Positions 52,426 through 62,049 of a stretch of 64,000 nucleotides of DNA are shown piece by piece. Source of the DNA: JAAGZL01 sp050288625 (GTDB lineage Bacteria; Pseudomonadota; Gammaproteobacteria; Chromatiales; Chromatiaceae); contig JBNKEE010000062.1 in assembly GCA_050288625.1 (NCBI GenBank), positions 1-64,000 of the forward strand, in the 5' to 3' direction. A program made the translations under genes and the position numbers. The notes beneath the pieces were generated by a model. It saw nothing but the letters and a program-made list of their open reading frames with translations. It had not been told where the DNA came from and searched no databases. Numbering within the stretch: position 1 is the stretch's first letter; every line of letters starts with the position of its first letter.

Positions 52426-53724
52426 ATGCCTTTTCGTATAGCACTCAGCGGTCTTGAGGCCGCAACCACCGACCTGCAGGTAACAGGTCATAATATCGCC
52501 AACGCCGGCACCAATGGTTTCAAAAACTCGCGCGCCGAGTTTGCAGATATCTATGCCAATTCGGTGTCAGATGTGAGTTCCACCTCCGCCGGTCGTGGTG
52601 TACGGGTAACCAGGGTGGCGCAACAGTTCAGCCAGGGCAATATCGATTTCACATCTAATAACCTGGATCTGGCCATCAACGGCGAGGGTTTCTTTGTGCT
52701 GGAAGATGCCAGCGGCAACGTCTCCTATACCCGCGCCGGTGCCTATAATGCGGATCGTGATGGCTATGTGGTAGATCATGCCGGTAATCGGCTTCAGGTG
52801 TTCGATAATGATGGGGCCGGCGGTTTCAATACCGGTGCCACCATCGATCTACAGTTGCCGCTGACGTCAGGTACTCCGTCGGCGACTGCGGAGGTCACAG
52901 CAGCGTTGAACCTGGACCCGACCAGCACCGCCATAGCTGCCGCCACGGCCTTTGATCCAACCAATGCGGCTACGTATGACAACTCCACCTCCACCACCGT
53001 GTATGATTCACTCGGCGTAGCCCACACCATGACTATGTATTACCGTGAAACAACCACCGACAACAGTTGGCTGGTTTGGGCTACTGTTCTGGATACCGAC
53101 GGGACCACAGAACTGGTATTGGATCCAACCACTAACGCAACCGTTGCGGCGCCTGCCTCGGCTGGCTATCCTGCTGCCCAGGTGAATTTTGGTACCGACG
53201 GTGTGATTACCACTGGATCAGGCAGTATTGATGCCACCGGCAATCTGGCCTACAACGCTGAGGCCATAACTGGTGCCGCAAACCTGACTCTCTCTTTTGA
53301 CTACATTGATACCACCCAGTATGGGGGTGCCTTTGCCGTGAATAATCTCACCCAGGACGGTTATGCTGCAGGTAGATTGAGTGGTGTCGATATCGATGAT
53401 AGCGGGATAGTGTACGCCCGCTATACCAATGGCCAATCCGATACCTTGGGTGAGATAGCCCTGGCCAAGTTTAATAATCAGCAAGGTCTGCGCCAGATAG
53501 GGGATACCCAATGGGTCGAGACCTATGATTCGGGCGATGTACAGATGGGCGCGCCTGGAACATCCAGCCTGGGTCTGATCCAGTCCGGCGGGTTGGAGAA
53601 CTCCAATGTGGATATTGCGGAGCAGTTGGTGAACCTGATTACCGCCCAGCGAAATTTTCAGGCCAATGCCCAGGTTATCACTACGGCCGACACCATAACC
53701 CAGACCATCATCAACATCAGGTAA
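52426..53724 (+). CDS. flgE: flagellar hook protein FlgE
   Basis: A 432-residue hook subunit. The N-terminus ATTDLQVTGHNIANAGTNGFK and the C-terminus NLITAQRNFQANAQVITTAD carry the conserved D0 motifs. The middle is the variable surface domain. A hairpin follows the stop, before flgF. Confidence 0.95.
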   Translation: MPFRIALSGLEAATTDLQVTGHNIANAGTNGFKNSRAEFADIYANSVSDVSSTSAGRGVRVTRVAQQFSQGNIDFTSNNLDLAINGEGFFVLEDASGNVSYTRAGAYNADRDGYVVDHAGNRLQVFDNDGAGGFNTGATIDLQLPLTSGTPSATAEVTAALNLDPTSTAIAAATAFDPTNAATYDNSTSTTVYDSLGVAHTMTMYYRETTTDNSWLVWATVLDTDGTTELVLDPTTNATVAAPASAGYPAAQVNFGTDGVITTGSGSIDATGNLAYNAEAITGAANLTLSFDYIDTTQYGGAFAVNNLTQDGYAAGRLSGVDIDDSGIVYARYTNGQSDTLGEIALAKFNNQQGLRQIGDTQWVETYDSGDVQMGAPGTSSLGLIQSGGLENSNVDIAEQLVNLITAQRNFQANAQVITTADTITQTIINIR

Positions 53725-53729
53725 TAATA

Positions 53730-53765
53730 ATCAGGGCCGGGGAGGGTTATATCCCTGGCCCTGAT
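53730..53765 (+). terminator. intercistronic hairpin flgE-flgF
   Basis: ATCAGGGCC (53730-53738) pairs exactly with GGCCCTGAT (53757-53765), with an inner AGGG/CCCT stem. There is no T-run. It may stabilise flgE mRNA, which is needed in large amounts, or lower read-through into flgF. Confidence 0.55.
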
Positions 53766-53789
53766 ACCTGATCAGTAACGGGAGTAGAT

Positions 53790-54530
53790 ATGGACAGAAT
53801 GCTTTATGTTGCTATGAGTGGCGCTAAAGAGACCCTTATGGCCCAGGCCACCAACAGCCACAATCTGGCCAATGCAAATACCACTGGGTTTCTGGCTGAT
53901 CTGCAACAGTTTCACAGTATGCCGGTGTTTGGCGATGGTTATCCCACACGCGTCTATGGAATGAGTGAACGACCAGCCATCGACTTTAAGTCAGGTTCGA
54001 TAATACAGACCGGGCGAGATTTGGATGTTGCTCTTAATGGTAAAGGGTGGATAACGGTCCAGGCGCCAGATGGTAGTGAGGCCTATACCAGGCGGGGTGA
54101 TCTAAAACTGGACGCCAATGGACAGCTCACAACCGGCAACGGATTGCCAGTAATCGGCAATGGTGGACCTATCGCCATACCTCCGGCCGAGAAGATTGAC
54201 ATCGCTCCCGACGGAACCATCTCCATCCGTCCACTAGGTCAGGCTGCGAACGAGTTGGCGATTGTAGATCAGATCAGACTGATCAATCCGGAGAATTCTG
54301 ATATGGAAAAGGGCTTGGATGGCCTGATGCGCATAAAAGATGGCGCCACCCCTGAGCCAGACACGTCACTACAGCTAGTTAGCGGCGCATTGGAGAGTAG
54401 TAACGTCAATGTGGTTGATTCCATGGTTGAGATGATCGAGTTGTCACGCAGATTTGATATGCAGGTCAAGATGATGAAGGCCGCTGAAGAGATGGAGCAG
54501 GGTTCAACAAGTATTTTGCGAATCGGATGA
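53790..54530 (+). CDS. flgF: flagellar basal-body rod protein FlgF
   Basis: A 246-residue distal rod protein. AQATNSHNLANANTTGFLADLQQF holds the D0 motif (in part), and VVDSMVEMIELSRRFDMQVKMM the C-terminal one. GGGAG precedes the ATG. It is followed by flgG after 71 bp. Confidence 0.95.
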   Translation: MDRMLYVAMSGAKETLMAQATNSHNLANANTTGFLADLQQFHSMPVFGDGYPTRVYGMSERPAIDFKSGSIIQTGRDLDVALNGKGWITVQAPDGSEAYTRRGDLKLDANGQLTTGNGLPVIGNGGPIAIPPAEKIDIAPDGTISIRPLGQAANELAIVDQIRLINPENSDMEKGLDGLMRIKDGATPEPDTSLQLVSGALESSNVNVVDSMVEMIELSRRFDMQVKMMKAAEEMEQGSTSILRIG

Positions 54531-54601
54531 TTGAATAGTGGCAAAGATATTGCTTAGTCAATCTATAGAGAGTTCAAACAAAGAATAGAAGGTAGAAGAT
54601 T

Positions 54602-55387
54602 ATGTACCCGGCACTTTGGATAGCAAAAACAGGACTAGATGCACAACAGACCCAGATGGCAGTAATCGCCAACAATCTGGCTAATGTAAAGACCACTGGA
54701 TTCAAACGTGACCGCGCAATATTTGAAGACCTGATCTACCAAAATGTGCGTCAGGTCGGCGCTCAGTCATCCCAGGACACTCAGCTGCCATCCGGTCTGG
54801 CACTTGGTACAGGAGTTCGTACCGTGGCTACCCAGAAGCTACATACCCAGGGCAACATCCAACAGACAGGAAACGCATTCGATGTGGCGATTCAGGGACG
54901 CGGTTTTTTCCAGATCCTGCACCCTGATGGTTCCATTGTCTACACAAGGGATGGCTCTTTCGGTACGGATGCAGACGGCCAATTGGTTACCGCTAGCGGC
55001 TACGCCTTTGAACCGGCCATCACCGTACCGGCCAATACCCTGAGTGTAACAATTGGATCCGATGGTGTTGTATCAGCGTTGGTATCTGGTAGCAGCACCC
55101 CAACTACTATTGGAAATATCGAGATTGCCGATTTCATCAACCCGACCGGCCTGGAGGCTATCGGCGACAATCTTTTTCGTGAATCTGCTGCCAGCGGATC
55201 ACCTCAGACTGCGACGCCTGGCCAGGATGGTTTGGGTACCCTGATTCAAGGTTCACTTGAGAGTTCCAACGTCAATGTAGTGGAGGAGTTGGTAAACATG
55301 ATTGAGACCCAACGGGCCTATGAGATGAACTCCAAGGCTATTTCAACTACCGATGAGATGCTGGCCTACATAAGTAACCAGCTTTGA
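54602..55387 (+). CDS. flgG: flagellar basal-body rod protein FlgG
   Basis: A 261-residue distal rod subunit. The N-terminus MYPALWIAKTGLDAQQTQM and the NNLANVKTTGFKRDRAIFEDL motif are typical, and the C-terminus VEELVNMIETQRAYEMNSKA completes it. It forms the rod that passes through the P and L rings, encoded next. Confidence 0.96.
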   Translation: MYPALWIAKTGLDAQQTQMAVIANNLANVKTTGFKRDRAIFEDLIYQNVRQVGAQSSQDTQLPSGLALGTGVRTVATQKLHTQGNIQQTGNAFDVAIQGRGFFQILHPDGSIVYTRDGSFGTDADGQLVTASGYAFEPAITVPANTLSVTIGSDGVVSALVSGSSTPTTIGNIEIADFINPTGLEAIGDNLFRESAASGSPQTATPGQDGLGTLIQGSLESSNVNVVEELVNMIETQRAYEMNSKAISTTDEMLAYISNQL

Positions 55388-55418
55388 TTTGAATAACGGT
55401 CGATAAAAAGGCACAGAG

Positions 55419-56126
55419 ATGAACAGAAAGATCGGAGTGACAGTGGTAGTAGCGGCAATGGCCTTGATGGCTGGTTGCAATACCCCACCCAAGCGGGATC
55501 CGGATTATGCGGCAGTTCGTCCAGTAGCTCCACCACCGGCACCAGAAGGCACTGGATCCATATATCAGACTGGCTACTCTAGTTTTTGGTTTGAAAATAT
55601 CCGCGCACGCAGGGTGGGAGATATGCTGACCATAAAGCTGGTTGAACAGACGGATGCAGAAAAGAAGGCTGCGACTGCGGTGGACAAGACCAACAGCACT
55701 AGTATCACCAATCCAACTATCCTGGGCAGCTCACCCCAGTTTAATACACCCAAGCAGATTCCCCTTGCTAGCAATGAGAACAACACCCTTGAAACCAGTT
55801 TGTCATCCAGTCATGCATTTGATGGTGAGGGAGACAGTTCTCAGAGCAATAAGTTGACTGGCGACATTACCGTGACCGTTACAGAGGTCTTGCCTAATGG
55901 CTACCTGATGGTTCGTGGTGAGAAGCGCATTGGCATTAATCAGGGTAATGAATACATCAAGCTGTCCGGCATCGTGCGTCCATCAGACATAGACGCGACC
56001 AATACAGTCGAATCTACCCGTCTGGCCGATCCTACCATCATCTATGTGGGCGACGGGCCGGTCGCAGATTCGGGCGTAATGGGTTGGCTTTCTAAATTCT
56101 TTATCAGCGCTCTCATGCCGTTTTAG
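55419..56126 (+). CDS. flgH: flagellar L-ring protein FlgH
   Basis: A 235-residue outer-membrane lipoprotein. The lipobox MAGC has its Cys at about residue 20. GSIYQTGYSSFWFENIRARRVGD and TVTVTEVLPNGYLMVRGEKR are the FlgH signatures (in part). It forms the L ring around the rod. The next gene, flgI, is nine bases away. Confidence 0.95.
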   Translation: MNRKIGVTVVVAAMALMAGCNTPPKRDPDYAAVRPVAPPPAPEGTGSIYQTGYSSFWFENIRARRVGDMLTIKLVEQTDAEKKAATAVDKTNSTSITNPTILGSSPQFNTPKQIPLASNENNTLETSLSSSHAFDGEGDSSQSNKLTGDITVTVTEVLPNGYLMVRGEKRIGINQGNEYIKLSGIVRPSDIDATNTVESTRLADPTIIYVGDGPVADSGVMGWLSKFFISALMPF

Positions 56127-56135
56127 GAGATTATC

Positions 56136-57296
56136 ATGCGTAAACCTGATATAAAGCGGATCGAAATTCGGAGGTGGATAGTCAGCTATCTATCACTATT
56201 TCTGATTTCCGGACTGGTTTTGGCCATAGGCCTGTTTGCACCGGTCACCCAGGCGGCACGAGTAAAGGATATCGCGTCTGTCGCAGGTGTGCGCAGTAAC
56301 CAGTTGATCGGTTATGGATTGGTAGTTGGTTTAAACGGTAGCGGAGATAAGGTCAATTCATCTCCATTTACCGAGCAGAGCCTAAGAAGCATGTTGACCC
56401 AGCTTGGTATAGTGGTCCCGGCTGGTACCAGTCTGAACCCTAAGAATGTAGCTGCGGTCACTATCCATGCCGATCTGCCTCCGTTTGCCAAGCCGGGGCA
56501 GAAGATCGATGTGACCGTCTCTTCCATCGGCGACGCCAAGAGCCTGCGTGGCGGCACTTTGCTAATGTCTCCTCTGAAGGGCGCAGACGGTAAGGTCTAT
56601 GCTATCGCTCAGGGCAACCTGGTGGTGGGCGGTCTTAGTGCCTCCGGCGCTGATGGCTCCAGTATCACCATCAACATCCCAAGTGTGGGGCGCATACCGA
56701 ACGGCGCCAGTGTCGAACGTATGGTGGTTACCCCTTTCAGTAAAAACAACTTTCTCGTGTTGAATCTGCATCGTAGCGACTTCACCACAGCACGCAGGGT
56801 GGTGGACAGTATCAATCAGGCCATAGGACCTAATGCGGCCAAGGCGATAGATGCCACTTCTATCAGGGTGGACTCCCCCATAGATCCGGCCCAAAGGGTA
56901 AGCTTTGTCTCCCTGCTGGAAAACCTTGAAGTTGATCCAGGCGAAGCTCCGGCCAGGGTGGTAGTGAACTCTCGCACCGGAACAGTGGTTATTAGTAGCG
57001 AGGTTCGGGTCTCTCCGGCAGCGGTATCTCATGGCAATCTGACCGTGACCATTAGTGAAGATCAGCAGGTATCACAACCAAACGCCTTGGCCTCAGGAAC
57101 AACTACGGTAGTCCCTAGTACCCAGGTGGATGTAAAAGAGGGTGGTAGTCACATGTTTCTGTTCAACACCGGCGTAACCCTGGATGAAGTGGTGCGCGCG
57201 GTCAATCAGGTCGGGGCGGCCCCCAGTGATCTAGTTGCGATCCTGGAAGCATTAAAGCAGGCCGGATCACTTAGGGCGGAATTGATCGTTATCTAA
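56136..57296 (+). CDS. flgI: flagellar P-ring protein FlgI
   Basis: A 386-residue periplasmic ring protein. The signal peptide ends near TQAA (about residue 41). VKDIASVAGVRSNQLIGYGL and GLNGSGD follow, and LDEVVRAVNQVGAAPSDLVAIL lies near the C-terminus (all in part). Its assembly needs FlgA. The N-terminal cytoplasmic leader is longer than usual, and a later start at an internal codon is possible. Confidence 0.95.
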   Translation: MRKPDIKRIEIRRWIVSYLSLFLISGLVLAIGLFAPVTQAARVKDIASVAGVRSNQLIGYGLVVGLNGSGDKVNSSPFTEQSLRSMLTQLGIVVPAGTSLNPKNVAAVTIHADLPPFAKPGQKIDVTVSSIGDAKSLRGGTLLMSPLKGADGKVYAIAQGNLVVGGLSASGADGSSITINIPSVGRIPNGASVERMVVTPFSKNNFLVLNLHRSDFTTARRVVDSINQAIGPNAAKAIDATSIRVDSPIDPAQRVSFVSLLENLEVDPGEAPARVVVNSRTGTVVISSEVRVSPAAVSHGNLTVTISEDQQVSQPNALASGTTTVVPSTQVDVKEGGSHMFLFNTGVTLDEVVRAVNQVGAAPSDLVAILEALKQAGSLRAELIVI

Positions 57297-57300
57297 TCTC

Positions 57301-58410
57301 ATGAATAACACCGCATCAGCAATGTTATATACAGACTTTCAAGGCGTAGCCGAGCTTAAGGCTAGGGCCCACGCTGATGCCAAGGGTTCATTGGATCAGG
57401 TAGCTAGACAGTTTGAATCTCTGTTTACCCAGATGATGTTGAAGAGTATGCGCAATGCCAATCTGGGCGAAGGGATCATGGATAACGATCAGACCAAGTT
57501 TTACCAGGAGATGTATGATCAGCAGCTTGCTATCCACCTGTCTGAATCAGGCGGAATCGGGTTGGCCGATGTGATCAAAACTCAGCTGGGTGGGACTGGG
57601 GCGGCCAACGATAGCAAGCCGGTAAATAGCTACAGTGAATATCGTAAGGAGGTTATTAGTATGCTGGAGCGTAGTTCCAGCCTTCCGGTATCCATGCAGG
57701 ACGGCAGGCCGATCATCGCCATGGGCGAAGATCAGATGGTGGCAAGGAATAGGATCAGCATGCAGAACCAGATACCTGAATACGTAAAAGAACTTAATTC
57801 GTCGTTTGTTCCAAAGAACGTGTCAAATCCCATCTCTCTTTTTGGTGTTGCGGCTGAGGATCATCCATCTCAGCAATCACAGCAGGCTGCTGCAACTAAC
57901 CCGAAGAGCTGGAAGAAGAGTGACTTCGTACAGCAGCTTTGGCCTTGGGCTCGCGAGGCTGCGGATAGATTGGGATTGGCCCCTGCCGCACTTTTGGCTC
58001 AGGCCGCCCTTGAGACTGGCTGGGGCAGACATATCATGCCGTCCGGCAAGGGAGGGTCGGCCAATAACCTGTTTGGTATCAAGACCGGTAGACGTTGGAG
58101 CGGTGACAGCGTGAATATCGGCACGCTGGAGTATGAGCAGGGAGTGGCTGTCAGGAAAAAGGATAGATTCCGCGCGTACGACTCTTTTCGCGACAGTTTT
58201 CACGATTATGTCGACTTTTTGCAGTCAAACCCAAGGTATTCCAAGGCGTTGGCCAGTACCTCTGATAGCCATGAATATTTTCGTGAACTGCAGAAGGCCG
58301 GATATGCCACGGATCCACACTATGCGGAAAAACTGACCAAGGTGCTGGAGAGTAAAGATATGCAACGAGCTCTACAGCGGCTTAAGGAAAGCGGCGAAAT
58401 GTCGCTATAA
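57301..58410 (+). CDS. flgJ: flagellar rod assembly protein / muramidase FlgJ
   Basis: A 369-residue bifunctional protein. The N-terminal rod-binding domain has QFESLFTQMMLKSMRNAN, and the C-terminal glucosaminidase domain has LAQAALETGWGRHIM with the catalytic Glu and NNLFGIKTG. It opens the peptidoglycan so the rod can pass. A five-base gap separates it from flgI. Confidence 0.95.
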   Translation: MNNTASAMLYTDFQGVAELKARAHADAKGSLDQVARQFESLFTQMMLKSMRNANLGEGIMDNDQTKFYQEMYDQQLAIHLSESGGIGLADVIKTQLGGTGAANDSKPVNSYSEYRKEVISMLERSSSLPVSMQDGRPIIAMGEDQMVARNRISMQNQIPEYVKELNSSFVPKNVSNPISLFGVAAEDHPSQQSQQAAATNPKSWKKSDFVQQLWPWAREAADRLGLAPAALLAQAALETGWGRHIMPSGKGGSANNLFGIKTGRRWSGDSVNIGTLEYEQGVAVRKKDRFRAYDSFRDSFHDYVDFLQSNPRYSKALASTSDSHEYFRELQKAGYATDPHYAEKLTKVLESKDMQRALQRLKESGEMSL

Positions 58411-58484
58411 CAGACATGGGACTGTGGGTTTCAGGAATAGCTTTTCGTTCCTATAGATCTGGTCCCTGAGTAACAGGTGAAGAG

Positions 58485-60452
58485 ATGTCAGAGATACTTA
58501 ACATTGGTATATCAGCACTGATGGCCTATCAACGTACGTTGACCACCACAGGGCACAACATCGCCAATGCAAATACTGATGGATACAGCCGCCAGCGGGT
58601 AGAGCTAGCTACGCGTATTCCTCAGCAGTTAGGCGAAAGTTGGATGGGCACTGGTGTGAATGTCACCCAGATTACGCGCCAATATGATGAGTTTCTAGCC
58701 AGCTCGGTACGCACTAGCCTCTCTGCCACCAGTGAGATGGATACCTATTACACCAACGCCAGCAGGTTGGATAATCTGTTGGCGGACTCGGATACTGGTC
58801 TCGATCCGGCAATCCAGGATTTCTTTACTGCACTCAATACCATCTCGGACGATCCTACTTCTATCGCCGCGCGGCGGGTGTTCCTGGAAGAAGCTCAATC
58901 CATGATAGATCGATTTCACGATCTGAATGACAATATTAATGAGTCACGCAGACAGCTGAATAATGAACTCGTCAGTCTCACCGATGAGATCACTAGTATC
59001 GCAGGGAATATCGCTGACCTGAATGCCCAGATAATCACCGCTACCGGTGAGCCCAACGACCTGCTGGATCAAAGAGATCTGCTGCTGAATAATCTTTCTG
59101 AACTAGTCTCCGTAAGTACGGTGGAACAGTCCGATGGGGCGATCAATGTGTTTATCGGCAGTGGTCAGGCATTGGTTATCGGTACTATTGCATCTACTCT
59201 GTCCACCGCAGTGAGTGACGATGGCAATAATAGGGATATCGTCTATACCACACAAAGTTCATCCCAGGTAGTTACCGATTATATAACCGGTGGCGAGGTT
59301 GGGGGTCTGCTCAGCTTTCGTTCTGAGATCCTGGACAACGGACAAAATATGTTAGGTCTGGTTGCCCTGGGTATTACCGACGAACTTAATACCCAACATC
59401 AACGCGGTATGGATCTGGATGGGAACCTGGGCGGGCTTATGTTTAGTGCGCCCCAGACCAGTCAGGGAGTGGTGATCCAGGATTCAGCGGCAACTGGCAC
59501 CGTAAGCTTTGCATATGACGATATAACAGACGTAACCAGCAGTGATTACATGCTGATCTATAATGGCGGTACCAGCTATACTTTGACCCGTCTATCTGAT
59601 AATACCACCTTCGCCTTGGATACGACGGTCCCTGCATCCCTGACTAACGACGGCTTTACCCTGACCTTGGGTGGTGCGCCAGCGGCTGGAGAGACCACCT
59701 ACATACGACCAACCCGCGCGGCGTCAGGTTATTTCAATCTTAGTCTTACCGATCCCAGGGAGGTTGCTGCCGCTGCGCCGATTGTGACCGGCGCCTCTAG
59801 CGGCAACACCGGCACCACCGGTGCCATATCAGCCGGCGAGGTGGTGGATATCACCAATGCCTCCTTTACTACCACGGCTGGGGCGCTTACTCCGCCGATC
59901 ATGATCCGGTTCACCGCTGCAAATACATACAGCGTCTTCGATAATACCGTCCCTGCGGCCCCGGTCCTGTTAGAGGCTGGAATAGCTTATACAGCAGGGG
60001 CCGAGGTGTTTCCGACACCAGGAGCACTGGATTACGGATACCGAGTGCAGATAACCGGGGCTCCAGCCACAGGCGACGAATTTACTATTGGCTACAACAC
60101 CAATGGCATCGGTGATAACAGGAACGCCTTGGCCATGGCGGAGTTGCAGACCGCCAACGTACTTTTGGGTGATTCGGCCAATTCCCTGGCCGCAACTTCC
60201 ACTTTTCAGGGCACCTATGCTCAATTAATTGCTGATGTGGGTACCAAGACCAATGTGGCCGAGTCGAACTATAATTCGCAGAAGGCCCTGCTGGATTTCA
60301 ATGAGGAGTCATACTCCTCTGTTTCCGGAGTGAACCTGGATGAAGAGGCCGCAAACCTGGTGCGTTTTCAGCAGGCCTATCAGGCGGCGGCCCAGGTTAT
60401 ATCGGTATCCAATACCTTGTTTGATAGTCTGCTTGGAGCAGTTAGGAGATAG
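58485..60452 (+). CDS. flgK: flagellar hook-associated protein 1 FlgK
   Basis: A 655-residue junction protein between hook and filament. The N-terminus LMAYQRTLTTTGHNIANANTDGYSRQRVEL and the C-terminus EEAANLVRFQQAYQAAAQVIS (in part) are the D0/D1 motifs. The middle is Thr/Ala-rich and variable. FlgN is its export chaperone. FlgL starts three bases after its stop. Confidence 0.95.
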   Translation: MSEILNIGISALMAYQRTLTTTGHNIANANTDGYSRQRVELATRIPQQLGESWMGTGVNVTQITRQYDEFLASSVRTSLSATSEMDTYYTNASRLDNLLADSDTGLDPAIQDFFTALNTISDDPTSIAARRVFLEEAQSMIDRFHDLNDNINESRRQLNNELVSLTDEITSIAGNIADLNAQIITATGEPNDLLDQRDLLLNNLSELVSVSTVEQSDGAINVFIGSGQALVIGTIASTLSTAVSDDGNNRDIVYTTQSSSQVVTDYITGGEVGGLLSFRSEILDNGQNMLGLVALGITDELNTQHQRGMDLDGNLGGLMFSAPQTSQGVVIQDSAATGTVSFAYDDITDVTSSDYMLIYNGGTSYTLTRLSDNTTFALDTTVPASLTNDGFTLTLGGAPAAGETTYIRPTRAASGYFNLSLTDPREVAAAAPIVTGASSGNTGTTGAISAGEVVDITNASFTTTAGALTPPIMIRFTAANTYSVFDNTVPAAPVLLEAGIAYTAGAEVFPTPGALDYGYRVQITGAPATGDEFTIGYNTNGIGDNRNALAMAELQTANVLLGDSANSLAATSTFQGTYAQLIADVGTKTNVAESNYNSQKALLDFNEESYSSVSGVNLDEEAANLVRFQQAYQAAAQVISVSNTLFDSLLGAVRR

Positions 60453-60454
60453 GT

Positions 60455-61648
60455 ATGTATAGGATCTCAACCAAGACCATGGCGGATCAGGCGGTCAGTT
60501 CCATGTTGGAGCAGCAGGCCAGGATGAGTAAGACCCAGATGCAACTGGCAACGGGTAAACGCATCGTCACCCCATCGGATGATCCGACCGGTGCCGTGAG
60601 GGTGGTGGACCTAAAAGGAGCCATAGGCCGGGTAGAGCAGTACCAGACCAATGCCGATCGTGCTCGCTCCAGACTGGAGCAAGAAGAAAGCGTACTTTTT
60701 GGCGTGACCAATCTGCTGCAACGTGCGCGTGTACTGGGGGTTCAGGGCAACAACTCGGCTGTATTGTCTGCAAGTGAAACTCAGGCCATAGCTGATGAAA
60801 TAACCCTTCTGGTGGATGAGTTGGAGTCTTTGGCGAACACCAAGGACGCTAGCGGAGAATATATATTTGCCGGTTATAAGAGTGGTACCAAGCCTTTTAA
60901 CCGAACGGCATCAGATACCTACACCTATAGCGGAGACCAGGGCCAAAGGCAGTTACAGATCTCGGCAGATCGCACAATAGCGGATGGAGACAACGGTTTT
61001 GACCTTTTCATGGACGTGGATACAGGACCCTGGGCAACGGTTACCGGAATTGCTGCCACCAGTTTTGCGGAGATTGCTGATGGAGACTTAACTATCAATG
61101 GGATTAATGTCGGGTGGATACCTGCAGCTGCTGATGCCGCTGAGCGCGCCACTCAGATAAGGGATGCCATTAATGCTGTATCTGATGTCACAAATGTGTC
61201 TGCGGAACTGGCCACCGGAACTACGGTGACACTGTCTTCAAGCGCTGGCGATATAGATGTGGTTGCAGCATCCACGGCCGCCACCGGTCTGACAACCGCT
61301 ACCACGGCCGCTACAACCGGTACACGCAACATCTTTGAGACACTATTGGATATGGCGTCTGCGCTAGAATCCAGCGAACAGATAGACAGGTATCTGAATG
61401 ACATAACCGAGGCGATGAATAATGTGTCTGACATCCACTCTTCGGTAGGAGCGAGATTAAATGCTATAGATGAGCAGAACGAGGTCAATGCGGACATTCA
61501 ACTGGCCTTGGAGACCCATCTCTCAGATGTGGAGGATCTGGATTACACTGAGGCAATAAGTCGTTTCAACCAGCAGACAGTAGCTCTGCAGGCTGCCCAG
61601 CAAGCCTATGTGAAGGTGCAGGGATTGTCACTGTTCAATTATATCTGA
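60455..61648 (+). CDS. flgL: flagellar hook-associated protein 3 FlgL
   Basis: A 397-residue junction protein. The N-terminus (MLEQQARMSKTQMQLATGKRI, PSDDPTGAVRV) and the C-terminal TEAISRFNQQTVALQAAQQAYVKVQGLSLFNYI (in part) are flagellin-like. It is the last gene of the flgB-flgL series. The 400-bp gap after it holds a weak terminator and the flagellin promoter. Confidence 0.93.
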   Translation: MYRISTKTMADQAVSSMLEQQARMSKTQMQLATGKRIVTPSDDPTGAVRVVDLKGAIGRVEQYQTNADRARSRLEQEESVLFGVTNLLQRARVLGVQGNNSAVLSASETQAIADEITLLVDELESLANTKDASGEYIFAGYKSGTKPFNRTASDTYTYSGDQGQRQLQISADRTIADGDNGFDLFMDVDTGPWATVTGIAATSFAEIADGDLTINGINVGWIPAAADAAERATQIRDAINAVSDVTNVSAELATGTTVTLSSSAGDIDVVAASTAATGLTTATTAATTGTRNIFETLLDMASALESSEQIDRYLNDITEAMNNVSDIHSSVGARLNAIDEQNEVNADIQLALETHLSDVEDLDYTEAISRFNQQTVALQAAQQAYVKVQGLSLFNYI

Positions 61649-62049
61649 TGGCTCTGTAATAACTAATTTCTATAAATTAAGCATCTTCATTTATCCCTTT
61701 CGTGTCTCTGCTTGGGAAGGGCATACCCATAATAATTTCCACAAAAAACGCCTGATTTTGGCGTTAAATTTCTATGTAGCAAGAAAGTCAGGAACCTCTT
61801 TCCCTGGGTTTGGGAATGGTAGTTGTTATATTCATAATAATTCATTAAAAACAGTGAGATACGGTGAGTTTAATAGGTGTGACGGACAGCACGCTAGACG
61901 GCATTGTTGATTAAAGTTTCCCCTACCATGGCCGCTAAAACTTTCGGAGGCGGTAAATACCAGATCAATTCAGGTATATCCGTCAAGTATTAACCTGACC
62001 CACAGTGCATTAATCACACAGATGCCGTGGGGTTTAGGAGAAATTCAAG
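61649..62049 (+). other. flgL-fliC intergenic region
   Basis: These 401 bases contain no gene. A weak terminator lies at 61743-61769 (AACGCC at 61747-61752 pairs with GGCGTT at 61760-61765, flanked by A- and T-rich runs). The sigma-28 promoter of fliC is at 61912-61938. The 5' leader of about 105 nt ends with AGGAGA eight bases before the ATG. The rest is featureless. Confidence 0.6.
61912..61938 (+). promoter_or_regulatory. sigma-28 promoter of fliC
   Basis: TAAAGTTT (61912-61919) is a perfect -35, followed by an 11-base spacer and GCCGCTAA (61931-61938), one change from the consensus -10. Transcription should start near 61945, giving a leader of about 105 nt. Confidence 0.92.
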
